Positions 46,649 to 58,674 of a DNA stretch of 64,000 bases are shown here, piece after piece (the stretch's first letter is position 1; every line of letters starts with the position of its first letter). Both the position numbers and the translations under genes were made by a program. The stretch is from Dipteris shenzhenensis (taxonomy: Eukaryota; Polypodiophyta; Polypodiopsida; Gleicheniales): assembly GCA_047967505.1 (NCBI GenBank), contig CM106538.1. One strand, given 5' to 3'. A model generated the notes under the pieces. It was given only the letters and a program-made list of their open reading frames with translations. It was not told the origin of the DNA and made no database searches.

Positions 46649-47190
46649 TCAGAAGCCGAAGGAACATATGTGGATAATGAATGAGTAGGCAGTAGCCAAA
46701 GATTTTCCTTGAGAGGTTCCCCCTCTAATCATGCATGTAGTAGCATCAATGAGTAGAGAGAATTTAGAAGTTCCACCTTTAGATGTCCCTCTTGGCATGA
46801 CACTTGCCCCCTTTACTCTATAGAACTCTCCAATTTGCAAGAAATTAACAAATTGGTGAATGTAAATAGAAGGTATCAGCAATGTCACTATGTGAGGACA
46901 AAACCTATCGGTAAAGTCTCCTTTCAAGAATGTGGGGTATTTTGGATTTACGACTCTGTAGTACCATATTTGCAAAGTAATTTTCCTTCAAAAACAAATC
47001 TATGAGGTGCACAATCGGATAGCTGAGTTATGCTTAGCGAGACCAATGAATTACCCCCTCCTACAAAGTTCTCTTTGGATAGGATAATTGCTTTTGCAAT
47101 GGGTCTGAAATTATGGGGTGATGGTTGCAAGTTATTAGCATCATTAGGTCCATTGTAAGAATTAACTTCATCATTTTCTTCCTTGGACAT
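46649..47190 (-). pseudogene. Possible minus-strand exons, frameshifted, unknown protein
   Basis: One frame (47190 down to 46948) starts with ATG (MSKEENDEVNSYNG) and stays protein-like; the overlapping frame below it (46975-46649) reads VNFLQIGEFYRVKGASV and FSLLIDATTCMI, beta-strand-like. They do not join without a shift. Same strand as the Cys-cluster exon at 44216-44539, so they may be parts of one gene. No family recognised. Confidence 0.25.
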
Positions 47191-47494
47191 AAGTTTCTTG
47201 CTTGCTGCAAATACAAATATGAGAACATATAAGGTTGTAGAGTAGGAAAATGAAGAATTTTGTACGAAGAATTATACTTGTAATTCTCCTACTTTATGTT
47301 TCACAATATATTTCTTTGTACCATCAAAATAAATATGTAAGAGCATCATGTTTAATCATTGTTCAAAGCACATGTACATTGGATTTTATTGAAATTAAGA
47401 TACATTGAGAAGAAGACAAACACGAACTTCACTTCTTCTTAAATGTTCAATAACGGTACATTATCTTCAAATGATACAAGAAGAAGATTCTATG

Positions 47495-48810
47495 GGAATG
47501 CATCAAGACAACATTAATAGTTTATATTGTGGTTTTGGCAGAAACCACAATATAAACAACAAGTTAACAACAACTCCATATTCAATCGTAGACTTAGTCG
47601 GAGTCAATATTAATAACATCGGTCATGTCACTCTTAGGTGGGGATGGCTTCTCCTCCAACTGTCTCACATGCTTACACTTACTTGCATGTTGCACATGAG
47701 AAGTAATTGTGGACCTAAAATTAACATACTATGGATTTTTGTGTATGAGCTTCTTCATTGAATACCAAAGGAAAGAGGGCGACATATTATAAAATAGCAC
47801 TTACCAAAAACATAGAACAAGACAAAGTTATTTCTTTACCTTGAGCGTAAGCTTCCTGCGCCATGTCATGGAAAGAGTCCTTCAATGAACGACGTGAAGT
47901 CTTTGAGTTCTTGAGCAAATTTGCCTTAGGATGTTTGCTGCAAAAGCATTCACCAACATTAGGCACTTTATAATCAACATCCTCCACCACAGAGGTATCG
48001 ATTTCCACATCTTCTTGGTCTTCCATTCTTAATCCCACTTCAGCTATAGAGGGTTGCTCCTTATGAAAATTTAGCTCTTCTTTAAAAGCAAGTACCAAGT
48101 TAAGCAATTGGTCAAGTGTTATGTGGATCTTTGAGTGCAATAATTCTCTGAAAAACTCCTCTTGCCCTCCTTTACTTTTAGGCTTCACTTTAGATTCTTG
48201 TACTTCATCCTTGATCATCAAAATCTACTCCCTTTAGTGCTTCATTTTCTTCTTCCTTACCTTCAGATTTCTCTTTACTACTTCGAACTATTTTTTGGTT
48301 CCTGTCCGATCCAATCCAGCTACCTATCAAATTCTCCTTCTTTATAGTTCACGAGATGAAATCATGGAGCGCAGCTCTGGCTAAATCCATGGCAAATAAT
48401 GATGACTAATGGACTAAGTAACTTTTGAGGGTGGGAGTTTCTATGGCTCTCTAAAAGTGAAAGTGAGAATGTAATGTAAAAATGGATCTTACCCCTTTAT
48501 ATATATCAAAACCCTAAAAAATAAAACTAATCATAAAATCCACAAATTTTTTGAAAAACATTTAACATGAACTCAAAGGAAAAAACATCAAAAGAAATAA
48601 CATGTCAATTTAATTGTCCACCATCTTTTGAAACAAGAACTAGAATTTTGCAAAAAATTAAATGCTGCACTAGTCAAACACATTGTTAACATTTTCAAAG
48701 TTCAAGGAGGAATAAAATTGGCACTATGCATGCATTTCATTAGGGTCTAGCAAAGGTTCCTTGGATCTAAGCTCTAATGTAAGAGGAGGGTTCTTAAGGG
48801 TTGGTGGAGG
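47495..48810 (-). repeat. Right arm of the inverted duplication (partner 4788-6110)
   Basis: Reverse complement of the left arm, with the same TATA box (about 48497-48510), open frame and end hairpin (47522-47555). At its outer end the similarity stops at about 48810 inside the frame 48724-49071, which continues only on this side. This arm is therefore likely the source copy. Confidence 0.85.
47787..48218 (-). CDS. Hypothetical lysine/glutamate-rich protein exon, copy 2
   Basis: Same protein as 5393-5824 but with an ATG at 48218 (M-I-K-D-E-V). Unrecognised family; about six residue differences from the left-arm copy (for example F to S in EIDTSVVED). It ends with the same GTAAGTG donor candidate, and the DVINIDSD-ending open stretch is conserved further on (about 47593-47712). 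Confidence 0.4.
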   Translation of the reverse strand: MIKDEVQESKVKPKSKGGQEEFFRELLHSKIHITLDQLLNLVLAFKEELNFHKEQPSIAEVGLRMEDQEDVEIDTSVVEDVDYKVPNVGECFCSKHPKANLLKNSKTSRRSLKDSFHDMAQEAYAQGKEITLSCSMFLVSAIL

Positions 48811-50378
48811 ACCTTGAGATTGGAACTTAGGGCCTTTAGAACCAAGCCCTATGGTTAGAGGATGGTGATGCTCGATAGTGATGTCCTCCATGCCTCTTGA
48901 GCTTTGTCCCTCTGCTACTATATTAGAGCCTTTCGCTATAGCTTTTGGTTTTGCAATAGAGGAGGAAAAATCTAGAAGGTCCATGATCATCCTTGCTCTG
49001 AAGTAAAACACATAATCTTCATCATAGCTAGCTTCAATCATCTGCATAAATAACATTAGAAAATGTATCAAGTTAATGGTTAAGCTTAATGTTATCTATG
49101 AAATTTAAATAAATGAATGGAAAGTAATGATGGTACTTACTATTTTATCCTTTACAAAATATGACTCAATTAAAGATATTGAGCATTAAGAAGTACCCTC
49201 CACCCACAAGAGTGGGCATCGTATTGTGGTGGTGTCTATAAACCATGCACTAGATTGTTAGTTGGAAGCTATTTGGATTTATTATAAAATAGTCTCAAAA
49301 TAGTATTGATAGTAGAAAGAAGTTTGAGTTTTACCTCCATGTGCACTGGACTAATTTCCCAAACTGAGTTGTGTTATGTGGGCAAACATCAATTGCAATA
49401 GCTAGTCTCGTTAGAGCACTAAAAGTTACATTTATCGATGTTAATAGGTTTCTATAAAATAAATTATTGTTTATTTTCAAAGATCAACTACCTCTATAAG
49501 GCAATGTACGAGCACTCACAGATCTATCTCACGATGAGTTTGAGCAACCAAGTTGAAGCAAAAACATGCTTTAGTTGGTAGGTGGATGGAAGCCAAACTC
49601 CAATGTTTACTACAGATGACAATCCTTAAAGAGATTAGCCTTTGCGTATTAAAAAGAAGAATTAAACTCTTTCTGCAATGTAGCCCAATAATCACTTTCT
49701 CTAAATGGTATTGTATGATAATAAGGTAGACTTCATTAAAGTCGCAAAATGTGAACCACCATGCAACTTGGTCTATTGGATCCCTAGGGTTTCTTAGCTT
49801 GAATGAGATAGCGGGGTCAACAATATGTACAAGACTTTGGTTTGACTCATCTAATATTTTCTTCAACAAGCTATAAATGAATTGAGTAATTCAAAAATCT
49901 TTAAAAAAGACTCTGATGTATCAAGAGATATATATGAATATAAAATCTTACCTGAGTGCTGCAAGGATAATCATGTCGATAACCTCTCCTTCTCTAACTC
50001 TAAGCACCTTAATGCATCTTTTGTTAGGTTGAACTCTTGTATTGAATCTTGATCTTAAAAACTGATATGTACAGTTGGACCCAATACATTTAAACGTTCC
50101 AAAATCTTTAGTTCTAATTGTCTAGTCTCATCTTTATAAGAATAGGTAATAGGATCACTCTGCTCCTTCATTTTACTCTTTTGATATGCCTTAAAAGTAG
50201 ACTTTCCTCTTGTGTCTTTTGAGTGTGTCACTTCCCTTATCTTCAATTCCGTCACTTCCTCTATCTTCAAGGCATCTTCTCTTGGAGTACATGCAGGAGG
50301 TATCAACAAAATTTCCCTCATCTTGATGTCACTCATGTTTGTGGCCTTGAGTAGCTTGTCATACCTATATCTCACCAT
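48724..50378 (-). CDS. Series of minus-strand exon-like ORFs, unknown gene
   Basis: Three open stretches on one strand: 50378-50055 (ATG, MVRYRYDKLLKATNMSDIKM, charged, ending LERLNVLGPTV before a possible GTACAT donor), 49869-49516 (after a TTTATAG acceptor; LLKKILDESNQS, then WWFTFCDFNEVY), and 49071-48724 (ASYDEDYVFYFRARMIMDLL, then a Pro/Gly-rich tail). The last overlaps the edge of the inverted duplication. They may be one gene, or remains of a repeat family. I recognise no domain, and phases were not resolved. Confidence 0.25.
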
Positions 50379-50387
50379 CTTTAAATT

Positions 50388-50390
<3 letters not shown>

Positions 50391-50428
<38 letters not shown>

Positions 50429-50518
50429 GCGAATGAAAATACTAGTTTGAAGAAATGTAGAGGTTTGGTAACAAAGCCAACAAGAGAGAAATGGAGTGAG
50501 CGGGAGAGGGAGAGTGGG

Positions 50519-50613
<95 letters not shown>

Positions 50614-50619
50614 GGGGGG
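50391..50619. repeat. (GA)n microsatellites ending in a G run
   Basis: GA runs at 50391-50423 and 50518-50602 are followed by about 16 consecutive G at 50603-50619. Long Arg-Glu or Ser-Leu frames here are artefacts. Confidence 0.95.
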
Positions 50620-50918
50620 ATGGAGGGAGTGGGAAATCACATTTCAATATGTGATATTTTTTGAATAAGACATTGTCAGACTGAGAATTTGTTCTATATC
50701 TCAAAAAAGACTTTTTTATTTGTACTTGATAGTTGTTTACACATAAAATATTAGTTCTTGGTCTAACATTTTGGAATATTTTTTATTTTTTCTAATTTCC
50801 ACCATATTACGTTGGCCCTCTTGCCATTGGTTGAGAGCTAATTTTCATTTTCCAGCCAAAGGGACCCAAAATGAGCTCCTTTTTTCCTAATGCAATATTA
50901 TGTAGTGTAAGGAATACT

Positions 50919-51415
50919 AAACATAGATTGAAGGATCATGGTATGGGTCCCTATAGGATCGTGAAAATCACTCCACAAGGGATGTGGCAAATTGTGACAA
51001 TGCGGCTGTAAGCTTAAACGCTACTATGGCTTGCTGACTTAACAAGCCCTCCAAACCATCCATCCCAAAAAGGAAAAAAAGAAGTAGATGATGATCTTGA
51101 AGAAACAAGCACAAGAGGAGGCTAAGGCCCAGAATGCCAAGCTTTTCCCAAACCCAATTATGCCCATCTATAAGGCTACTCTGGAAAGTGATAACACCCT
51201 AGATAACTAACATTCAATCCATCTAAGTTGTATGTGAACCTATAGATCTCTATTATGTTGATCACTCCGCAACTCATGTGTTGGTGGAGCTAGGGGCTAT
51301 CCTCACTCAAGAGGTATGGGAACAACTACTAGAGGTACCTCTCACACCTAAGCCTACTACAATTAGAGTTATAAATGGTCAAACTATGCATGCTATGTGT
51401 TATGTTAACATAAAA
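50919..51415 (+). mobile_element. Ty3/gypsy fragment: integrase tail plus retropepsin-like segment
   Basis: Starts in the integrase C-terminus (KHRLKDHGMGPYRIVKITPQG-type, matching 32890-32950) and runs on through a linker into VLVELGAILTQEVWEQL and RVINGQ (51278-51390), which matches 33255-33370. The catalytic position reads E-L-G-A instead of D-x-G-A, so it is inactive. It is cut at about 51420, where copia D begins. Confidence 0.65.
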
Positions 51416-51438
51416 ATATGTCCACACCCGTAGGTGAA

Positions 51439-54009
51439 CTACCTTCTTGGCCCAATGCCGAGTCTCTGAAGATGACCCTGAAGCTGATCCTTCCCGAGTG
51501 CCTTGGTGAAGATATCTACTCCATTTTGCTCTGTTGGACAGTAGACCAATTCCACTATCCCATCCTCAATCAAATCACACACATAGTGATACTGAATCTC
51601 TATGTTTTGTGCGCGTAGCTTTTCCGGTGGTGTAACAACACGTTGGTAACTTATACCTTCATTATCCGATATTTCCTCCTCCTTTATAGCTCCTGGGACA
51701 GGTCCATAGTGAATTACCTCTTTGCTTGATGATAAAGTGGAAGAGCTCTTCTCTGCCTCCATTGCATGTGGCTGCTCCCTGAACACCACATCGCGGCTCA
51801 CTATGATCTTCTTTGCCTCTCTGTCATACAACTTATAGGCTTTCTTCTCATCACAATAGCCTAAAAAGATACATTTGGTGCTTTTTGGTTGTAGCTTATT
51901 TCTCTCTTTGTCTGGTACATGCGCATAGCATTCACACCCAAACGTTCTAAAATGGGAGACATATGGCTTCTTACCACTGTAAGCCTCATGTGGTGTTTTA
52001 CCTTTGAGTGCCTTTGTATAGCTGTGATTAAGGACGTAAACTGCAGTATTGATAGCCTCAGCCCAAAAATAGTTTGGTAGTCCAGCATCTTTCAACCTAC
52101 ACCTCCCCATCTCCACGGTGGTCTGCATTCGGCATCCAACAACTGAATTTTACTGAGACATCTCGTGTTGTCGTTTGTCGCTTAATCCCTTTGCTCTTGC
52201 AAAAATCTCCAAACTCTGTAGAAACAAACTCACCACCACCATCCGATCTTATTTTCTTCACTTTTCTCCTTGCTTCATTTTCAACAAGCTGTAGCCATTC
52301 TTTTAATTTACCAAAATCTTGAAGCCTTTTCGCAAAGAAAGTACACCCATATCTTCCTATTATAGTCATCGACAATCAATAAAAAATAGGAAGATCCCCC
52401 CAAGGCCTGTTTAGGCATCTTACCGCACAAGTCAACATGCACCAACTCTAGATGAGTGTTTGCTCTATTCTTGCCTTCTTGTGGGAATGCCTTTCTCTAT
52501 TGCTTACCCATCATGCAAGCTTCACACGGTTCTTTGATTTCTACTACTGCAGGTAAGTGAGCAACCATACCTTGCTTCTGCATCTCCTTCAGCACTGCAA
52601 ATCTGATGTGCTCGAATCTTTCATGCCAAAGTTTGCTTGTGCCCACTCTAGCGGTGGCTGTAAGAGCACTTAGCTCATACAGGTTGTTCCTCCTCACTCC
52701 TGCGCCAACAAGATTGCCAGCACTATCCAAAATTTTCGCTCCTGTCTTGTTGAACCTCACCTCATGGTCAAGGTCAGTTATGGAAGCAAATGATAGCAAA
52801 TTTCTCTTGATTTGTGGAACATATAGCACATTAGATAGTTTCTAACATCTCCATTTATAGAAATAAATGAAACCGTACCTATACCCTTAACAGGGCATTT
52901 TGCGTTATTACCAACTGTCACCGTGATGGGTTCCTGTAGAGGCTACATTGAACAATATAGATCTTTCTTGCAAGTCATATGATGGGAGGCACCACTATCC
53001 AACACCCATGAATCAGTGATTGAAGCTTCTTGAACTGAGGAACACTCTTCCTCAATGGCCAGAAATAGATCCAACTCTACTTTTGCTGTGTTAGCTATCT
53101 CTTTCCCCTTATCTGTCTTCTTCAAGGTACCATTCTTTTCATCTGCTTTCTTGACCCGCCAATCTACAATCACATGGCCCTTCTTCTTGTAGTAGAAGCA
53201 TTCTCTCTGAAACTTCTTCTTACCACCCTTCTTCTTTTTGTCACCACTAGTAGAGGACTCACCTTTAGTGAAAGAACCACGTTTGTCTTTCGCAATGGGC
53301 AAAGAACGCAACATCCCCATTGCCACCTCCATCTCGAGCTTTAAGCCTCAATTCCTCCTCCATAAGTAAAGCACGGAACTCCTCAAATGACAATGGTTGG
53401 GGTCTCACCTAAGTGTTAAGCATTGTTACCAGTCCAACAAACCTTGGTGGACATATCCGAAAACACCGCCGAGCTAGCTCTTTGCTAGTTTTTTTAATTC
53501 CAGTACTAGCCATCTTGTTACACAAATTTTTGATTCGGGTTATGAATGCCTCTGCTGTCTCTCCTTCATTAAACTTCTCAGCTGCGAGCTAATTCTCTAG
53601 GTTCTGGATCCTTTTTTGATTCCGCATCTCATACTGACTCTTCAATATGTTCCAGGCCACTGTTGCCTTAGATGTATGCTGAATCAAGGTCAAAACACTA
53701 TCAGTAGTACTTGTAACCAGGGCACACAGAGCATTTGTGTTCCTGCATTTCCAAGCTCGTAGAAGGTCGGCATTAGGAGGTATCGTACTCTCCGGATTTG
53801 CTGGGTTGGGGATTCCTTGCGGTTCTGGGTCAGTCCTCAGTATTGTCTCTAGAAGCTCATACGAATCCAGAATAGCAGTAATTTCAAACTTCCATAGAGT
53901 GTAGTTCATACCAGATGTCTTGCTTGCCTTTAGTGAAGGCTAGTGGGCGAATCCTCAATGCCTGGATTATTGGTGCAGCTGCTGAACTTGAGCCGCTTCT
54001 TGTTGCCAT
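51439..54009 (-). pseudogene. copia D gag-pol remains
   Basis: Gag ATG at 54009 (MATRSGSSSAAAP) shifts frame near 53925 into YTLWKFEITAILDS. The zinc knuckle near 53200 has lost two Cys (CFYYKKKGH, then W for C). The protease D-S-G-A-S is intact near 53000. The pre-integrase segment (52829-52497) has WHERFEHI and CEAC; the integrase second Asp is in RSDGGGEF (about 52260) and the core is frameshifted near 52130. The region from 52128 to 51439 is one frame across the internal deletion. Non-functional. Confidence 0.85.
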
Positions 54010-54083
54010 CACTCCATATGCTATTGAAGCCTTCGCCTCTCTTCTACTCATCGATCATTAGAGCCGCCTGGGCTCTGATACCA

Positions 54084-54679
54084 TGTTAAATGACACGGTG
54101 CAGCGGAACAAAAACTGAACAAAGAATAAAGAGTACACAGCAAACCAAAGAGGAATAGAATTTTCCTTCAATACTGATGCAGTACAGACGATGGCTCCAT
54201 CCACCCATGTGCTCCCACAGTGGAGCTTAGATGGCAATCTAGACAAATACTAGATGAAGAGCTACTAACTGGAAGATCTGATCTGATCTAAATTGATCTG
54301 ATACAATGGACTGGGGACGTCGTCTCTTTATAGCTATGAGGGCGATAGTCAGATCAATGTAGTCAGTGGAACTGACCAATCAACCTAGTCGGTGGAGCCG
54401 ACTAGTCAACCTAGTCGGTGGAACCAACTAATTGTCCATGGAATATTCAGGAAATATTTCCTATACCGTCGCCAGGCCCCAGCAAGAATAAGGGACTTCC
54501 ACACAATCATCTTTCTACCATCAATGGTCTCATTGATAGACCTCATCTGACATGCAAGTCAAGATCCATTCAGTGTCCCAGGCTCACACATGGCTTCTCC
54601 TCATATGGGAGCCTTACAACTTGAGCAGCTTGGACCACTGCTGGTTATCAGGAGGGTGGGGCATTGAGCATATCTAACA
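54084..54679 (-). repeat. 5' LTR of copia D (596 bp)
   Basis: Inverted termini TGTTA/TAACA; adjoins the primer-binding site. TATA-like CTATAAAGAGACG lies on the minus strand near 54330. Confidence 0.88.
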
Positions 54680-55240
54680 ATTGTTTCATGTCCACCAATG
54701 ACAAATTTTGAAATACATCAACAATATTCTCATATCGTTTTTGTCCTTTTTTCACTTTGATCATGCATGTAGTCATACACTAATGATCATCTGAATTATA
54801 TCCATCAACATCCATAAGCATGTCATCTTGAATTCCACCTACAAGCAATAATAAGCATGAATTTGCAAGCGCAATTGTAATTCTCTTGAATCTAAAAACA
54901 AGGTTTAGATTTAGAAAATGATTTTCATCTCAAAAAGAGCTTGATATGATTACCTTATCCTCTTCTTTACGGTGGCTTCATCTTCCACCAAGATGAAAGG
55001 AATCCTTAACATGATCCCATGCTTTTCTTTCTCCTTTTTATAAATTTTAGCGAAATATACCCATGTATACTTGGTACAAATTGAGTGGCAAGTCTTTTCG
55101 CTTTCTTTGTTGTTGATAAATAAGGTCCATTGAGATTGGAACTCAAGAAGACATGTAATCTTGGGCCTGCCGAGTCCCCACATTCTTGCAGCCTCAAATA
55201 TTACCTTTGTATTCTCACTGTATCTTTGTCCTGTACTTGA
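54680..55240 (-). pseudogene. Exon-like coding stretches interrupted by the copia D LTR
   Basis: Reading right to left, one frame (about 55240-54950; ENTKVIFEAARMWGLGRP, then many Lys) ends with a stop at 54950. A second (after a TTGTAG acceptor at about 54840) reads GIQDDMLMDVDGYNSDDH-stop-CMTTCMIKVKKG and continues YENIVDVFQNLSLVDMKQ until it meets the LTR at 54680. The codon pattern looks genuine. The gene is unrecognised, carries at least one stop, and its continuation left of the element was not identified. Confidence 0.4.
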
Positions 55241-55264
55241 CTTGATTATGTTTGTAGCAACATC

Positions 55265-57100
55265 TTATATAGAAATTACCATAAGGCAAATTTACAACCA
55301 AACTTGTCCAACATATGGGCTTCAATTATATTGTTGCAAAACCTTTTTATATCTTTTCAATTGAGAGACTCTATGCTGGCTTCTCTTAGAGTCCAAACTC
55401 TTATAGAAAGAATGGCAAGCTGAGAATTTTCCCACCATAGTTGCATAGAAAGGCTATTGCTTGCCTTTTAGTAAAAAAGTTACATTTTTAATCTCACTCT
55501 TTGTAAGAAAATCCTCTCTTATTCTCAACCTTGTCTTCTCTATATAATCTCATTCTAAAATCAACAAGTTTAACTATCCCTTTGCAATGGTGGCATGTAA
55601 ATCCTTCAAGTGGCTTCCGATATTGTGAAATTTTCATGCAACTTATGTGATGAAAGCATCCATCCACATGAAAGTCATTACCTCCATCATGTTAACATGA
55701 TACTCTATAAAACAATTCTTTCCACCACATTGATAATCTAAGAAAGGCTTTATCTTAACACATTTCTTGCCTACTATACTTTGATATCATGGTTCCAAAT
55801 GCCCCAATACAACAAGTTGAGATTTACAAAAGAACTTTAATTCTCTTTAGTATGATTTGAATTAGGAGAGAAAGCACATGTACACGTGCTTCCAATTTTT
55901 GAAAAAAAATATCTGCATATACCAAATCCACACATTCATATAACTTGCACACAACTTATCGTGCATGATACAAAATGCATGTCCAAGAAAAAGAAATATA
56001 AAACCACATCCCTCTTTGAGAGAGCCCAAGAACCTGCCCTCAAGAGTGGTCCCATCTAGTCCCAAAACCTTGAGGGCATAGGGGCCAAGAACCAATCCCT
56101 TGGCTAGGCCTTTGATGGAGCTCAGAAGAAGACTAGAAAAAATTGCCTCTCAAGTTTAAGCAATGAGAATGAACTAAAGAACCTTTTATGTAGAAATGAA
56201 AAAAGCCGTAAAAGTCTAGGGGCATGTCCTTAGAAGTAGTCCCATGTAGCCCCATTGCCTGATGGGCGTAGGGACCAAGAACCATTTCTATAGCCAAGCT
56301 CTAAGTGGGGCTTAGGAGAAGTGAGTAAAATGCATATGAGGAAAGTTGGTATCATTCTTGCAAGAGGCACTACATAGAGTCTAGGCCATTCAAAAGAAAC
56401 CTAGGCTAATGTATGTGAAATCATACCATATGCAAATTCCATAAATTTATTGGTTATTGTTAATGATATAGAGTATCTATATATAATGGAGTTTAAGTAA
56501 ATGTTTATCAAGATTTAAATTAAGATTATGACAATCAACAATCATACAACAAAGTGCATATAATGACACTCCCTCTAGCCAAGTCAAAGCATCATATTTT
56601 AAAAAAAAATCGATCATGTTTAGTCTAAATAAATAACCATGTGTCTAAGACTAAACAACTATTCCATGCCATAAGCTACAACAACACCTAAATCCAAATG
56701 AACAACCAAGTGTTAGCCTATTTATTTAATATCTATGTACCTACTAAGAAACAACTTTAAAAGCCAAATAAACGACCAAGTATTGGAGCCTTCTAATATT
56801 GATGAATGATACATATAGTCAAATGATATGACCTTATGAAGCTAATTCAAAATTAATATAAAGGAGCCCTTAAAATGACATTAAAAGTCGAGTATTACGA
56901 CCAAGTGTCGAAATGCAGACTTACTTATCTAACTACAATTGCAAATGAGTTATACAACCTTGTATAGAGCGATAAGCTCCCCATCTTATGCTATGTTGGA
57001 AAGCTTCCCAAATGACCAGGTTCACTCCTCTTCTCTCTTTCCTTGATTCTACCATCCTAACCTCTTCTCTCCCCACCTAAACGTACCATGGATGATTCCA
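55265..57100. other. No gene; one degenerate tandem repeat
   Basis: AT-rich. Around 56030-56330 a unit of about 185 bp is repeated (blocks GTGGTCCCATCTAGTCCC / GTAGTCCCATGTAGCCCC and AAGAACCA..CCTTGGCTAGGC / AAGAACCA..CTATAGCCAAGC). Confidence 0.55.
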
Positions 57101-57656
57101 AGACCCTATCGTGGCTTTTTACAGACGGTGGGAGCACTGGTTGTATATGACATAACCAGGAAGCAGGCCACGCTCTGCCCATACGCGTAGCTGGAAGTGC
57201 TGCCATCAGGATGGCAACTTTGAATGGACCGGGAATGTTGAGATAGACATTGATTGTTTCGTAAGAAAATCTATTGAAGATTCGTCAGGTGGGCTTTTGT
57301 CACTGTAACTCAAGTTGGTGTAGCTAATCTAGATCTTGCTAAATCATTCAAGAAGGCTTGATGAGTAGAAACAAGGACCAAAGCACTTCTCAAAGTTCCA
57401 ATCCGTCTTCTTTCTTCATGTAGTCCAATTTTGCCAAGATTACGGGCAACAGAACCGAGCTTCCAAGATGTTCAACTTCTTGGAAAGCCTATTCTCCGAC
57501 CTCCCAAGTAAATTCTGGAACAACTGATCCACCCGTTGGTCTGTTCTGCACCACGATGTATCCAGGCACCCCTGACGCCAAAGTCAATTCGGTGTACTAT
57601 ATTGACATGGAGCAACGTCCTTCGATGATAGTTGGCTCCCCTCGTATGTCGCACTC

Positions 57657-58010
57657 TCTACTCCTACGTCAACGATGACGAAAGACAACAAGCACAAGCA
57701 GCAAATTCTAGAGATGAAACCCAGAAGCGAGTGGATTCACAATGGAAGCTTGAGGAGTGCAAAAAGGGCTCCAAGCATTGGGCTTTGGCTCCATTGGTAT
57801 GTCTTTACTCCTACAACGACGAAAGACAACACATAGAAACCCAGAAACGAGCAGTGGAAGCAGCTTGAGGAGTTCAAACAGGGCTCCAAGCATTGGGCTT
57901 TGGCTGCGTTGAGATCTCTCTACTCCTACAACGATGTCTTTAAAAGCGAGTTGATTTGCAGTGGAAGCTTGAGGAGTTCAAACAGGGCTCCGAGCGTTCA
58001 GCCAGTGTAC
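57657..58010 (+). repeat. Three-copy degenerate tandem repeat with coding-like periodicity
   Basis: Copies start at about 57657, 57804 and 57917, each TCTACTCCTACAACGATGA-type, then GAAGCTTGAGGAGTKCAAA, then GGGCTCCAAGCATTGGGCTTTGG. Unit lengths shrink (about 147, 113, 95). In one frame they give repeated LYSYNDERQ and KHWALAPL. No family recognised. Confidence 0.6.
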
Positions 58011-58674
58011 ATCTCACAAATGGTCGAGTGCTGCTCCTTCATGACGTCTTGCTCATTCGAAGTATATGAAAGAGCCTTGTTTCTGTTGCGTCCCTCACGC
58101 TACGAGGAAGAGAATCAGATGTGGATGTCCACCTCTAATGAGAACCATCACACGTTAATACCTCGTACCTATATGATCTCAGAAAACAAGTGGATCCTCA
58201 ATCCTAATCACAGTACGCAACATCAACATTTCAGGTCACACTGAATGATCCCATTGAGCCTCATGATTGCAGGTGCATGAGAGCTCTTGAAAGAGTCAAG
58301 CTAGGGTGGACGCCAACAAGCCATCGTCAAAACTAGCCCACTCAATAACAATGAGCGGACTTTAGAGGCGATAGTGTTGTATTTTCTCTTCAGCGTAGCT
58401 TTCACTCCAAGCTACAGACTCCAGCAACAACAAGGCCACTACCACTTTGCCCTCGGCAGGATCACCCAACCTTATTGCAGCCTCTCAAGAATTGCTCATT
58501 TGAGCCATCTTCATTTCGGTCACCCGATTTTTTAGACCATCTCGAGGCTTGCCAGTTCCTAGCATGTTGCTGCCCTCCAGACTGCGCCCTGCTCGACCTA
58601 GTTGTTAAACGATTAAACAACGGAGAGAGAGATCGACCAGCCTTTAAAAGACATATAAGGTGATCTTACTTATA

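Larger units (their letters stand above)
51439..54679 (-). mobile_element. Ty1/copia element D (minus), no reverse transcriptase, one LTR
   Basis: 5' LTR 54084-54679 (596 bases; plus strand TGTTAAATG...ATCTAACA), reversed primer site GGCTCTGATACCA at 54071-54083, then gag, protease and integrase leftward. Pol passes in frame from the spacer after integrase straight into the last part of RNase H (EIQYHYV, VDIFTKALGKD), so RT and most of RNase H are deleted. No 3' LTR or purine tract before the gypsy fragment at 51420. Confidence 0.85.

Noticed and set aside
50385-50389. ATTGT, matching the 5 bases to the right of the copia D LTR (54680-54684), as a possible target duplication
   Set aside because: The DNA after it is a GA repeat, not an LTR start, and a single 5-base match over this distance is expected by chance.
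57061-57240. Short ATG-started frame (MDDSKTLSWL) as a gene
   Set aside because: Stops after about 20 codons and joins nothing downstream with convincing splice sites.
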